From Tardiphaga sp. 709 (GTDB lineage: Bacteria > Pseudomonadota > Alphaproteobacteria > Rhizobiales > Xanthobacteraceae): a DNA stretch of 64,000 nt. The DNA lies in assembly GCF_032401055.1 (NCBI RefSeq), contig NZ_CP135529.1, positions 4,028,501-4,092,500 on the forward strand. Reading direction: 5' to 3'. Each line of letters begins with the position of its first letter. Position 1 is the first letter of the stretch. The notes below the pieces were generated by a model. The model ran no database searches and was not told where the DNA came from. It worked only from the letters and a program-made list of their open reading frames with translations. Made by a program: the position numbers and the translations under genes. Positions 55,647 through 64,000 of the stretch are shown one piece after another.

Positions 55647-56609
55647 ATGTCAGCTGACGCAAGCCAAGCACGATCTCCCAGTAAATATGATCGACTGATC
55701 ACGGCGGCGAAGGCTGTGCCGCCGGTCCCGACTGTTGTCGTGCATCCTTGCGATGAGACCTCGCTGCGCGGCGCTGTCGATAGTGCGCAAGCAGGCATCA
55801 TCCGGCCAGTCCTGGTCGGTCCCGCTCAGAAGATCAAGGATACCGCGGAGAAGAGCGGCCTCGCCATCGCGGGCTTCGAGATTGTCGACGCTGCGCATAG
55901 CGATGATTCTGCTGCCAAGGGTGTCGAGTTGATTCATGCAGCCAAAGGCGAGATGCTGATGAAAGGCAGCCTGCATACCGACGAACTCATGCGAGCCGTG
56001 ACGGCAAAAGTCGGCGGCTTGCGCACCAATCGGCGCATCAGCCACGTGTTCGTGATGGACGTTCCGGCCTACGCCGAGACCATTTTTGTCACAGATGCGG
56101 CAATCAACATCTTTCCGGATCTCGCAGCCAAGCGGGATATCATTCAAAATGCCATCGATCTCTACAATCAAGCGGGGTTCGGCCAGTCTCCACGCGTGGC
56201 GATCCTCTCGGCGGTGGAGACTGTCACCGCCATGATTCCCTCGACGATCGAGGCGGCGGCGCTTTGTAAAATGGCCGACCGCGGCCAGATCACCGGCGGG
56301 GTGCTCGACGGCCCATTGGCCTTCGACAATGCCATCGATGTTGAGGCAGCGCGGATCAAGGGCATCAAGTCCGAGGTCGCAGGACGCGCGCAGATACTTG
56401 TTGTTCCCGACCTTGAGGCCGGCAACATGCTGGCAAAGAATCTCGCTTACTTCGCCAAGGCTGATGGCGCCGGTATCGTGTTGGGGGCCAGGGTGCCCGT
56501 CGTGTTGACGTCGCGTGCGGACACGGCGCGCGCCCGGATGGCGTCCTGCGCCATAGCCTCGCTATACGCGCATGCGAGGCGTCAGCATGCACCAACAGTT
56601 TCCGGGTGA
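55647..56609 (+). CDS. pta: phosphate acetyl/butyryltransferase
   Basis: 320 residues from the ATG at 55647; an open frame reaches back into the DUF3141 gene but has no start support. The single-domain phosphotransacylase fold has [21 protein letters not shown] in its first third, then [13 protein letters not shown] (about 109-121), [21 protein letters not shown] and [13 protein letters not shown] (about 223-235). It interconverts acyl-CoA and acyl phosphate. The size fits both acetate (short Pta) and butyrate (Ptb) enzymes. GGGAG lies upstream. It is followed by acetate kinase after 5 bp. Confidence 0.88.
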   Translation: MSADASQARSPSKYDRLITAAKAVPPVPTVVVHPCDETSLRGAVDSAQAGIIRPVLVGPAQKIKDTAEKSGLAIAGFEIVDAAHSDDSAAKGVELIHAAKGEMLMKGSLHTDELMRAVTAKVGGLRTNRRISHVFVMDVPAYAETIFVTDAAINIFPDLAAKRDIIQNAIDLYNQAGFGQSPRVAILSAVETVTAMIPSTIEAAALCKMADRGQITGGVLDGPLAFDNAIDVEAARIKGIKSEVAGRAQILVVPDLEAGNMLAKNLAYFAKADGAGIVLGARVPVVLTSRADTARARMASCAIASLYAHARRQHAPTVSG

Positions 56610-56614
56610 TAGTC

Positions 56615-57829
56615 ATGGATACAATTCTTGTCGTCAATGCTGGCTCCTCAAGCGTCAAGTTTCAGATTTTCTCGGTTGAGGGAGAGGGGAACTTACAAAG
56701 GCGGATCAAGGGCCAGATAGATGGAATCGGCAGCCGCCCGCGGCTACGTGCGAATGGCCAGAACGGCGATCCGATGGCTGATCGTGCTTATCCGATCGAG
56801 GCCGTGGCAGATGTACCAGCGGCGATGTCTGTCGCCGGCGCCTGGCTGCGTGACGAGCTGAATATCAACCCAATCGCCGTCGGCCATCGCGTCGTTCATG
56901 GCGGACCGGATTATGCAAATCCGGTCTTGATCGACCATGGAGTTGTGGGGCGGCTGGAACGGTACGTCTCTCTGGCTCCCCTGCACCAGCCACATAATCT
57001 GGCACCGATCAGGACAATTCTAAACAACTTCCCAACCCTGCCGCAGGTTGCCTGTTTCGACACTGCCTTCCATCGCGATCATGATGCGCTGGCGGACTAC
57101 TATGCGATCCCGCATCAGCTTCATGCCGAAGGCATCAGGCGCTACGGCTTCCATGGCCTGTCCTACGAGTATATCGCCAAGCGCTTGTCGCAAGTCGCAT
57201 CGAACGTCGCTGGCGGGCGCGTGATCGTCGCCCATCTCGGTAGCGGTGCATCGATGTGCGCGATCAAGAACGGAAAGAGTGTCGAGAGCACCATGGGCTT
57301 TACAGCGCTCGATGGTCTCGCAATGGGAACACGTGCGGGCCAGCTCGATCCGGGCGTCGTGCTCTATCTGATCGCGGAAAAAGGGATGTCCGTCTCCAAA
57401 GTGCAGGATTTCCTCTATCGGGATTGCGGTCTGAAAGGACTGTCCGGGGTCAGCAATGACATGCGAGAGCTCCAGACCAGCGGCGATCCGCGCGCTGCAT
57501 TTGCGGTCGACTATTTCGTCTATCGGGTCGGCCTCCACGCCGGCATGCTGGTGGCCGCGCTGCAGGGCCTCGACGCCTTCGTATTCACCGCCGGGATCGG
57601 CGAGAATTCGGCCACGATCCGAGCGCGCATTGCTGAGAGACTGACCTGGCTTGGGGTCACACTCGATGCAAGCGCGAATGCGGCAAATGCCAGCAAGATT
57701 TCAGGGGCAGACAGCCGTGTTCCCGTCTTCGTGATTCCCACCGACGAAGAGTTAATGATTGCGCAGCACACCCTGACGCTGCTGATGAATCCGAAAACGC
57801 AAAATCAGAAGCGCGAGAGAGTGTCATGA
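56615..57829 (+). CDS. ackA: acetate kinase
   Basis: 404 residues from the ATG at 56615 (a GTG at 56606 overlaps the pta stop and is also possible). Motifs: phosphate-binding [11 protein letters not shown] (about 6-16), [30 protein letters not shown] and [12 protein letters not shown], then [11 protein letters not shown]. It makes ATP from acetyl phosphate, completing substrate-level phosphorylation with Pta. Butyrate or propionate kinase activity cannot be excluded. The stop overlaps fabI by 4 bp (ATGA). Confidence 0.92.
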   Translation: MDTILVVNAGSSSVKFQIFSVEGEGNLQRRIKGQIDGIGSRPRLRANGQNGDPMADRAYPIEAVADVPAAMSVAGAWLRDELNINPIAVGHRVVHGGPDYANPVLIDHGVVGRLERYVSLAPLHQPHNLAPIRTILNNFPTLPQVACFDTAFHRDHDALADYYAIPHQLHAEGIRRYGFHGLSYEYIAKRLSQVASNVAGGRVIVAHLGSGASMCAIKNGKSVESTMGFTALDGLAMGTRAGQLDPGVVLYLIAEKGMSVSKVQDFLYRDCGLKGLSGVSNDMRELQTSGDPRAAFAVDYFVYRVGLHAGMLVAALQGLDAFVFTAGIGENSATIRARIAERLTWLGVTLDASANAANASKISGADSRVPVFVIPTDEELMIAQHTLTLLMNPKTQNQKRERVS

Positions 57830-58617
57830 CAATTCCGGTATTTCCCGAGACCAGTGTCGCGTTGAAAGGCAAGAAGGGGCTGGTCGTCGGTATTGCCAAC
57901 GATCAGTCCATCGCGTGGGGCTGCGCCAAGGCATTTCGGGCGCTTGGCGCTGAGGTTGCCGTCACCTATCTGAACGAGAAGGCCAAGAAGCATGTCGAGC
58001 CCCTTGCCGTGACACTGGAGTCTCCGATCTTCATGCCGCTCGATGTGATGGTTGAGGGCGAAACCGAGAAGGTGTTTGAACGAATTGGCAAGGAATGGGG
58101 CCATCTCGATTTTCTGCTGCACTCCATCGCCTTTTCACCCAAAGGTGCATTGCATGGCCGTGTGGTCGACGTGGACCGTGAGGGCTTTCAGAAGACCATG
58201 GACGTGTCCTGCTGGTCGTTCATGCGCATGGCGCATCTGGCCGAGCCTTTGATGAAGAACGGCGGAACGATGTTCACCATGACTTATTACGGCAGCCAGA
58301 TGGTAGTGAAGAACTACAACGTCATGGGCATCGCGAAGGCGGCGCTTGAGGCCGCGGTGCGTTATATCGCAGCCGAGCTTGGCCCGAAGGGCATTCGCGT
58401 GCATGCCATCTCGCCTGGGCCGCTGGCAACGCGTGCGGCATCAGGCATTCCGGAGTTCGATGAATTGATGGACAAGGCCCAGTCGCAGGCACCGGCGCGC
58501 AGTCTCGTCAGCATTGACGACGTGGGGAGGGCGACGGCGTTCCTCGCGCTCGATGGCGCCAAGCTGATCACCGGGAGCGTGATGTATATCGATGGCGGCT
58601 ACCACATCATCGATTGA
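57826..58617 (+). CDS. fabI: enoyl-ACP reductase (FabI-type SDR)
   Basis: 263 residues. The NADH-binding start is [20 protein letters not shown] (about 16-35), the type I pattern with SIAWG. Catalytic Tyr-x6-Tyr/Met-Lys is seen around [20 protein letters not shown] (about 158-177). It reduces trans-2-enoyl-ACP in fatty-acid synthesis, or an enoyl-CoA here. Such operon copies are often second fabI genes. It is translationally coupled to ackA. A role as an electron sink that regenerates NAD+ under low oxygen fits the setting. Confidence 0.9.
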   Translation: MTIPVFPETSVALKGKKGLVVGIANDQSIAWGCAKAFRALGAEVAVTYLNEKAKKHVEPLAVTLESPIFMPLDVMVEGETEKVFERIGKEWGHLDFLLHSIAFSPKGALHGRVVDVDREGFQKTMDVSCWSFMRMAHLAEPLMKNGGTMFTMTYYGSQMVVKNYNVMGIAKAALEAAVRYIAAELGPKGIRVHAISPGPLATRAASGIPEFDELMDKAQSQAPARSLVSIDDVGRATAFLALDGAKLITGSVMYIDGGYHIID

Positions 58618-58633
58618 CGTATGGACCCCTGCT

Positions 58634-59092
58634 TCAGCTGAAGTGCAGGCCGATCACTTCGGCGACGCAGGCCGGGCGCTTGCCGCCCTCGATCTCGATC
58701 GTCACCCGATAGTGGGTGCGCAAGCCGTTGGGCGGCACTTCCTCGGCTTCCGCAATGCTGACGCGTCCACGCAACCTTGAACCGGCCGGCACCGGGGAGA
58801 GATAGCGAACGCGATCCGCGCCATAGTTCAGCGTGTTCTTCAACCCTTTCAAACCCATCACCGAGCGGATGAACATCGGCGTCAAGCTCAATGACAGCAG
58901 GCCGTGAGCAATGGTCTTGCCGCCCGGCATCTCTGCCTCCGCCCGCTCCTGGTCGACATGAATCCATTGTTCGTCGCAGGTTGCTTCCGCAAAAGTGTTG
59001 ATCCGATCCTGTGTCACCTCGATCCAGTCGCTAACGCCGATCTCCGTACCTACGGCGGCTTTCAGCTCATCGAACCCGTTGAAAATTCGCAT
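58634..59092 (-). CDS. MaoC-like (R)-specific enoyl hydratase
   Basis: 152 residues, a single hot-dog domain. The hydratase-2 region DRINTFAEATCDEQWIHVD (about 29-47) carries Asp and His, followed by ERAEAEMPGGKTIAHGLLSL, which is the usual signature. PhaJ, NodN and MaoC enzymes share it. PhaJ types supply (R)-3-hydroxyacyl-CoA for polyester synthesis, which would link to the PhaC-like DUF3141 protein. It is the last gene of the minus-strand set 62039-58634 and meets fabI tail-to-tail. Confidence 0.86.
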   Translation of the reverse strand: MRIFNGFDELKAAVGTEIGVSDWIEVTQDRINTFAEATCDEQWIHVDQERAEAEMPGGKTIAHGLLSLSLTPMFIRSVMGLKGLKNTLNYGADRVRYLSPVPAGSRLRGRVSIAEAEEVPPNGLRTHYRVTIEIEGGKRPACVAEVIGLHFS

Positions 59093-59114
59093 CGCGATTC
59101 GTTCCTGTGCACGG

Positions 59115-59765
59115 TTACAGCTTCATTTCAGGGACATTGTCTGGAACAGCGATCTCCGCCTCGGTCACCGCCAGCACCTCGGCGATGCTGACGCCGGGCG
59201 CCGTCTCCAGCAAAGTTGCATTGCCGCCGGGAAACGCGATGACTGCCATATCGGTGACAACGAGATCGATCGGCCGCGCCGACGTCAGCGGCAGGTTGCA
59301 CCTCGCGACGATCTTGGACTTTCCTTTGGCCGCATGCTGCATGGCGACGATGACGCGCTTAGCGCCGCTGACGAGATCCATGGCGCCGCCCATCCCTGGC
59401 ACCATCTTGCCAGGGATCATCCAGTTGGCGAGGCGCCCGCCGGCATCGACCTGCAGACCGCCGAGCACGGTGAGATCAACATGACCGCCTCGGATCAAGC
59501 CGAACGACATCGCGCTGTCGAAGGTGGCGGCGCCGGGCAGGGCGCTGATCGGCTTGCCGCCGGCATCAGTCAGCAGAGGATGGGCCATGCCTTGCTCCGG
59601 GATGGGACCGGTGCCGATCAGGCCGTTCTCGGACTGAAAGTAAACGTGCAGGCCCGCTGGCACGTAGTTAGCCACCAGTGTCGGAATGCCGATGCCGAGA
59701 TTGACGAGGTTGCCAGGTCGAAGCTCCTGCGCCACGCGGCGGGCGATGATGGTTTGCGCATCCAT
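59115..59765 (-). CDS. atoA: 3-oxoacid/acyl CoA-transferase subunit B
   Basis: 216 residues, family I beta subunit with the catalytic Glu46 in YFQSENGLIGTGP. NLGIGIPTLVANYVP (about 22-36) and PGMGGAMDLVSGAKRV are shared signatures. It pairs with the subunit at 59769-60416, 3 bp upstream. The AtoDA/ScoAB type uses acetate, succinate or acetoacetate as CoA acceptor or donor. The name atoA is by similarity; the acid used is unknown. Confidence 0.84.
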   Translation of the reverse strand: MDAQTIIARRVAQELRPGNLVNLGIGIPTLVANYVPAGLHVYFQSENGLIGTGPIPEQGMAHPLLTDAGGKPISALPGAATFDSAMSFGLIRGGHVDLTVLGGLQVDAGGRLANWMIPGKMVPGMGGAMDLVSGAKRVIVAMQHAAKGKSKIVARCNLPLTSARPIDLVVTDMAVIAFPGGNATLLETAPGVSIAEVLAVTEAEIAVPDNVPEMKL

Positions 59766-59768
59766 GGA

Positions 59769-60416
59769 TCACCCGTTCGCAACGAGATAATCGACCAGGG
59801 GGCCAGGAGTCATGACATGGTCAGGCGCGATCACGCCGACCGGAACAATATGTTCGGCGGTGACGATCACGGTATCCGCAGCCATCGCCATGACCGGATT
59901 GAAGTTACGTGCCGTGAGGGCGTAGGAAAGGTTGCCGGCGTAGTCGGCGAGAAATGCCTGCACCAATGCAAAATCCGCGCGCAGCGCGGTTTCCAGCAAG
60001 TATATCTTCCCGCCGACATCGATCCTCTGCTTGCCTTCCTCGACGAGCGTACCGACGCCTGTTGGCGTGAGTACGCCGCCAAGCCCACAGCCGCCAGCGC
60101 GAATGCGCTCGACGAAAGTGCCCTGCGGGATGAGATCGACGGTGATCTGCTTGCCCAGCATTTGTTGCTGGGCTTTCGGATTGAGCCCAATATGGGTCCC
60201 GATCATGTGGGTCACGTGTGCGCCGTCAAACAGCTTTCCAACGCCTTTTCCAGGTGTGGCCGCGTCATTGCTGATGAGAGAAAGATTCGATTTCCTCTGC
60301 CGTACCAGCTCGTCGAGAAGGCGCTCAGGCGTGCCGACACCCATGAACCCGCCGACCATGATGCTTGCACCGGCCGGGATCACCGCAATGGCTTCTTCCA
60401 GGGAAACGGCCTTCAT
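59769..60416 (-). CDS. atoD: 3-oxoacid/acyl CoA-transferase subunit A
   Basis: 215 residues, alpha subunit, with the glycine-rich GASIMVGGFMGVGTPERLLD (about 16-35) and the conserved GTFVERIRAGGCGLGG (about 119-134). GGAG lies upstream of the ATG at 60416. It forms a heterotetramer with AtoA. Together with MaoC it could handle crotonyl-, 3-hydroxybutyryl- or acetoacetyl-CoA. The FNR/FixK box at 60492-60505 is 82 bp upstream. Confidence 0.85.
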   Translation of the reverse strand: MKAVSLEEAIAVIPAGASIMVGGFMGVGTPERLLDELVRQRKSNLSLISNDAATPGKGVGKLFDGAHVTHMIGTHIGLNPKAQQQMLGKQITVDLIPQGTFVERIRAGGCGLGGVLTPTGVGTLVEEGKQRIDVGGKIYLLETALRADFALVQAFLADYAGNLSYALTARNFNPVMAMAADTVIVTAEHIVPVGVIAPDHVMTPGPLVDYLVANG

Positions 60417-60491
60417 GAGGAGGCTCCGGTCGACAGGCGATCAAGAAAAGGCGACCATGACGAAGTGTTGGTCCATCAACCCGGCGCTCCT

Positions 60492-60505
60492 TTGATCTGC
60501 GTCAA
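60492..60505. promoter_or_regulatory. FNR/FixK box upstream of atoDA-maoC
   Basis: TTGATCTGCGTCAA matches 9 of 10 conserved positions. It overlaps the last codons of the 204-residue gene and is correctly oriented for atoD on the minus strand, so atoDA-maoC may have its own promoter. Confidence 0.62.
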
Positions 60506-61116
60506 GACTTCTGATCATTTCCTTCGCGAATGGAAATGCCAACGCTCTTGAGGGCATTCGCCCATAGCTCGCGAACCTGGGTATGTCGCTGTTCGAGGGC
60601 GACGCTCACGGGATCGCGAAAGGGCGCAAGGTTCGGGCCCTTCAAAAGAAGAATCTGCGCCTGCAGCAGGCGGCCGCTTTCAAGTTCAATACGGCGCAGC
60701 GCCGTGACGAACGGATCATGCGCCTTGGCATCGACCGGCAGGAGGGCCGCCGGGCGGATGCCAGCATGTATGGCATGTGCGCGGGCGGCGAGATCACCCG
60801 CCAGCGCCAGGGGTGGATCGGGAATGCCTTCGATTGGCTTTGGCAGCCATGTTGTTTCCCAGGATCCCACCAGATAGCTCAGGGCAAGATCGGGAGTCCA
60901 CGATGTCGCACGCAGCAACAGGGAAACGATCTCGGTTTCGCGATAAAACTGCGCGTTCAATTCGGTTTGCCAGGCGGAGTCCAGCTTGAGCGGCAAGGCA
61001 AACGCGAACTGCCGCGCCAGCGCGCCATGGGCCGAGACCAAGAATGCGGCCACGCGCGTCTGCTGATGCGGGGGCACGCAGCCATTGGTATCGAGTGGCC
61101 CGAAGAACCCGCTCAT
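60502..61116 (-). CDS. uncharacterised protein, 204 residues
   Basis: Not recognised. Mostly helical by appearance, with no membrane segment or metal motif. Visible blocks: RQFAFALPLKLDSAWQTELN (about 35-54), SLLLRATSWTPDLALSYLVG, then a C-terminal helix LESGRLLQAQILLLKGPNLAPFRD and RHTQVRELWANALKSVG. The last part could be an amphipathic helix, as in granule- or lipid-associated proteins, but this is a guess. Its start overlaps the alpha/beta hydrolase stop by 4 bp, so they are made together, and both lie in the FNR-box block. Confidence 0.7.
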   Translation of the reverse strand: MSGFFGPLDTNGCVPPHQQTRVAAFLVSAHGALARQFAFALPLKLDSAWQTELNAQFYRETEIVSLLLRATSWTPDLALSYLVGSWETTWLPKPIEGIPDPPLALAGDLAARAHAIHAGIRPAALLPVDAKAHDPFVTALRRIELESGRLLQAQILLLKGPNLAPFRDPVSVALEQRHTQVRELWANALKSVGISIREGNDQKS

Positions 61117-62039
61117 CGCATCGTTCCCTGCACCGGAATTGCACGCAGATGGTCGTAGCCGGCGGGAAACGGCATAATCTCGCCACCGGCTTCCTCCGGC
61201 GCAACATGGACAGACTTTTTGCCTTGCCAGCGACCTGCCAGCACATCCTCCGCAAAGCGTGCGAGCAGGTCGGCGGTGAGTGCTGGCTTCTCGAGCGTGA
61301 AGGCGTGATAAGCGCGCGGAATGATCGTGAGCGAGCTATCGGGAATGTGGATACGCAGGGTTTCGTGAAGCGCGCGTGGCGTCAGAAAGTCGAATTCGCC
61401 ATTCAGGATCATCGTCGGCACGCCGATACGATGTAGTTGCGACGTCAGCGGCTGGAAATCGAGGAAGGATTCCATCAGGTTCTGCAGTGCGTAGACGTCA
61501 TTGATCAGCCAGCCCTGCCTCTTGACCTTGTCGAGCGTTTCGAGAACCGGCTGCAGCCATTGGTCGCTGACATTCATGGGCAGCAGCAAGTCCTGAAGAT
61601 AGCTTGTGCCGCCAAGGATCAATCCGGTGCGCAGGGCATTGCCAAGTAGATAGAGTTGAGGCGGGAGCTCCGCAAAACAGCTCATTGGCACGAGGCCGGC
61701 GAGCCGCTGGCTGTGTTCGATGGCATAGCGTAGTGCGATGAGACCGCCGAAGCTGATACCTCCGAGAAAAACGGGGCCCTTACCCAGTTCTTCGATCAGA
61801 AGGTGGAGTGCAGCGACGTGATCGTCCTGACGGATGAAAAGCGCGGGCTTATCGGACGCACCCTGGCCAAGCAGATCGAACGTCGCAACGCGGAAGCGCC
61901 TTGCGACCAGCGCGTCGCGATAGGCAGTCCATAGTTCGGCGTATTGGGTCAGCCCGTTGACCAGAACGTAGACGGGTGCGTCCTCCGGGCCGTCAAGTTC
62001 ATAGCGTATCCGATACGTACCATACTTCAGGAACGGCAT
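61113..62039 (-). CDS. alpha/beta hydrolase
   Basis: 308 residues. The catalytic triad is visible: nucleophile Ser in GGISFGGLIA (about 93-102), Asp in LNGEFDFLTP (about 218-227) and His in PRAYHAFTLE (about 245-254). NGLTQYAELWTAY supplies the oxyanion region. The soluble fold and size fit esterases and the PHB-depolymerase/lipase group. It may cut thioesters or polyester. It is the first gene of an operon with the 204-residue protein and probably with atoDA-maoC, and shares an FNR/FixK box with the divergent gene at 62171. Confidence 0.86.
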   Translation of the reverse strand: MPFLKYGTYRIRYELDGPEDAPVYVLVNGLTQYAELWTAYRDALVARRFRVATFDLLGQGASDKPALFIRQDDHVAALHLLIEELGKGPVFLGGISFGGLIALRYAIEHSQRLAGLVPMSCFAELPPQLYLLGNALRTGLILGGTSYLQDLLLPMNVSDQWLQPVLETLDKVKRQGWLINDVYALQNLMESFLDFQPLTSQLHRIGVPTMILNGEFDFLTPRALHETLRIHIPDSSLTIIPRAYHAFTLEKPALTADLLARFAEDVLAGRWQGKKSVHVAPEEAGGEIMPFPAGYDHLRAIPVQGTMR

Positions 62040-62098
62040 TGCGCTGACCGGTTGGCGATTTGATCGCTGCGATACTCAACTCCCGAAAGTCGATTCCA

Positions 62099-62112
62099 TT
62101 GAGCTAGATCAA
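62099..62112. promoter_or_regulatory. FNR/FixK box shared by two divergent hydrolase genes
   Basis: TTGAGCTAGATCAA matches 9 of 10 conserved positions. It is centred 66 bp from both the minus-strand hydrolase start (62039) and the plus-strand start (62171), a symmetrical divergent arrangement. Confidence 0.72.
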
Positions 62113-62170
62113 GCCTTTCCGGGAAGTCTCGCCGAACACTTTTACGAAACGCCATTGGGAGGATGCGGTC

Positions 62171-64000
62171 ATGACCGGGGCAGACGCCACGAAACGTTGT
62201 GCTGTCAGTCTGATCATACTGCTCGTCGGCACAGCGATAGCGACCGCACAGCCCTTCACGCGTCGCTCGTCGCAAGTCCAGCATGATGGATTGAAGAAAT
62301 ACTACGAGATATCAAACTTCCGGCTGGGCGGTAAGTATGACCTCAACGACCACGCCAAGTGGGAAGACGGCGGCGAGGGTGGAGTCACGCTGGAGTCGCT
62401 CGGTGGTGGTAAGCTACGCACGGCCTATGTCGCAGTCGGAAACCCGCGCCGCAATGCCGCCGGTGAGATCACCAATGCGGTGGTCATAAATTCCTACTAT
62501 TCCGGCGACTCTACCGACATGTATGAGCAATGGGTCAAGGGCGCCGCGCTATCAGGCGGCGTGCCTATCATTGGTCCCGGACGACCGATCGATACCGACC
62601 GTTACTATGTCATTATGGTCGATCCGTTGGGCACTTGGGGCGCCAGCAAACCTTCGGACGGCCTTGGTATCAAATTTCCGCAGTACAGCTACTTTGACAT
62701 GGTGCAGGCCAACTATCGGATGTTGCGCGATCATTTGAAGGTCGTGCGCGTGGCGCTGGTCGCCGGCGTCTCGATGGGGGGCACGCAGACTTATGTTTGG
62801 GGCGTGCTGCATCCCGAATATATCGGTGCGCTGATGCCGATTGGCGGTACGACGCAGTCTGACGCCGGGGATCCAGTCGGCAACTGGACGTTCCAGCTCA
62901 TGACGGCCGCTATCCAGTCCGACCCGGTCTGGCAATCGACCAAGGGCGATTACTATAAGCTACCGAAGGAGAAACACCCGCTGCCGGGCATGGCCTTCGG
63001 CTGGTCGGTTCTTGGTCTGACCGGCTATGATTTCGGCTACAGGACAAACCAGAGTTTCGCGTCGGGAAGTTTTCTACTGGGACCCGCCGAATGAGAAAGC
63101 CGGTCTCAACGTGAATAACCGCTCTAAACTATATGATGCGGTGGATCTGGTCTGGCGCAACCGTATCGGCGAAACCTACAATATCAATGAGAACCTCGGG
63201 CGCATTCAGGCTCGCACGTTGGTGATGCATATCACCAACGACCTCTGGCTGAATTTCAAGCTTGCCCAGCGCGCCGTCGATCGCGTTCCGGGCGCAGACC
63301 TTATCTCCGAGGAGAGCCCGGTTGCTCACTACGGTGTGTTTCCGATCATCAACAATCGGAAGAACGATCCGAAATTCGTCGCGTTCATGGACGACGTGGC
63401 GAGCCTCGACCGGGCGCAGCAGTTCGTCGACAAGAATTATCGTATCCCTCGGGTTGCCGAAAATATCGACAAAACAAAATCGTTCTGGAAGGACTACGTG
63501 ATCTATCCCTATCCGGTCAAATATGCGACCGCGAAGGACAAGCGTGGGACGTCCTGGCAGATCGGCTACATGGACGAATATGCCGGTACGGACAGGGATC
63601 CGAAGGTCCTTGTCATCATTCACGGCAAGGGCGCTTTCGGCGGGCACTACGGCAATATCATGCAATATGCCTTGCGCAGTGGCGTGCGCGTGATCGTGCC
63701 CGATTTGCCTCATTATGGCATGTCCGGGCCCGGCAATCTCGACAAGAGCCCGGCGCGCAGCATGCAGGATATGCGCGAGGTGATCTATGATCTCGTCGTC
63801 AACCAGCTCAACGTCAAGAAGGCGCATTACCTTGGCCACTCTCTCGGCGGCCAGTTCGTGATGGGCTACGCCCTGACCTGGCCGGATGCGGTGCAAAGTC
63901 TTGCGCTCGAGGCGCCTTCCGGTCTTGAGGAATATCCGCGCGACATCACGGTCGCCAAGGACAAGAAGGCGCGTCTGTTCGACGAATCCTTCGGCCGTGA
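62171..64000 (+). pseudogene. secreted tandem alpha/beta hydrolase, frameshifted, continues past the edge
   Basis: The frame opens at ATG 62171 (GGGAGGA upstream) with a signal peptide (about 1-26, ending TATAQ-type). It reads a MetX/homoserine-acetyltransferase-like hydrolase with nucleophile AGVSMGGTQTYVWG (about 198-211), then stops at 63094. In the +1 frame from about 63063 the sequence runs on without a stop to 64000: WDPPNEKAGLNV, a spacer, then a second alpha/beta hydrolase unit with IIHGKGAFGGHYG and a second nucleophile AHYLGHSLGGQFVMG. One base too many (or two missing) near 63058-63066 best explains this. Either the gene is broken or the assembly has an error. The substrate is unknown; a secreted ester or polyester hydrolase is plausible. 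Confidence 0.78.

Overview
The window is chromosomal DNA from a GC-rich alphaproteobacterium, most likely of the Bradyrhizobium / Afipia / Rhodopseudomonas group (Nitrobacteraceae). The pointers are a GcrA cell-cycle regulator, a SAM-II riboswitch in front of metZ, FixK/FNR-type TTGAT-N4-ATCAA boxes, a PhoR-PstSCAB-PhoU-PhoB cluster, an Omp25/31-type porin, OpgC, and several families of short palindromic repeats between genes. The genus is inferred from gene content and recalled gene order only.

Layout. 0-4 kb: the edge of a CoxS-like [2Fe-2S] subunit, pcaIJ (3-oxoadipate CoA-transferase) and a chemoreceptor. 4-8.5 kb: a three-gene operon (isochorismatase-fold amidohydrolase, NCS2-like permease, allophanate hydrolase) that reads as biuret scavenging and has a consensus sigma-54 promoter. 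8.7-14 kb: an SDR, a CBS-BON protein that seems to start at ATT, a polysaccharide deacetylase, and an overlapping OmpA / small membrane protein / DinB operon. 14-22.4 kb: a YbhN-like membrane protein, then phoR-pstSCAB-phoU-phoB with three in-register PHO half-sites before pstS. 22.6-27 kb: gcrA, argD-argF, hslO. 27-28 kb: a strong promoter over a structured non-coding stretch. 28-31.5 kb: apaG, opgC and two tandem SGNH-fold proteins, the first lacking catalytic blocks. 31.6-34.2 kb: metZ under a SAM-II riboswitch with a downstream terminator, divergent from a double-domain dCTP deaminase. 34-48 kb: small zinc-ribbon protein, Crp/Fnr regulator, porin, LysR/aldo-keto reductase pair, UxaA-type dehydratase, PQQ sugar dehydrogenase, MATE exporter, and an OGT-AraC-SRPBCC operon.

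48-64 kb: tRNA-Gly(CCC) with a decayed tyrosine integrase beside it, then a block in which nearly every promoter region carries an FNR/FixK box. The block encodes an HD phosphohydrolase, a Ca2+/H+ antiporter, a GNAT, an AI-2E permease, a DUF3141 protein with a PHA-synthase-like Cys nucleophile, phosphotransacetylase, acetate kinase, FabI, a MaoC hydratase, a second CoA-transferase, an uncharacterised protein and alpha/beta hydrolases. Together this looks like a low-oxygen acyl-CoA/acyl-phosphate module that can make ATP by substrate-level phosphorylation. It is the best candidate in the window for an under-described system. The last gene is frameshifted and runs off the right edge.
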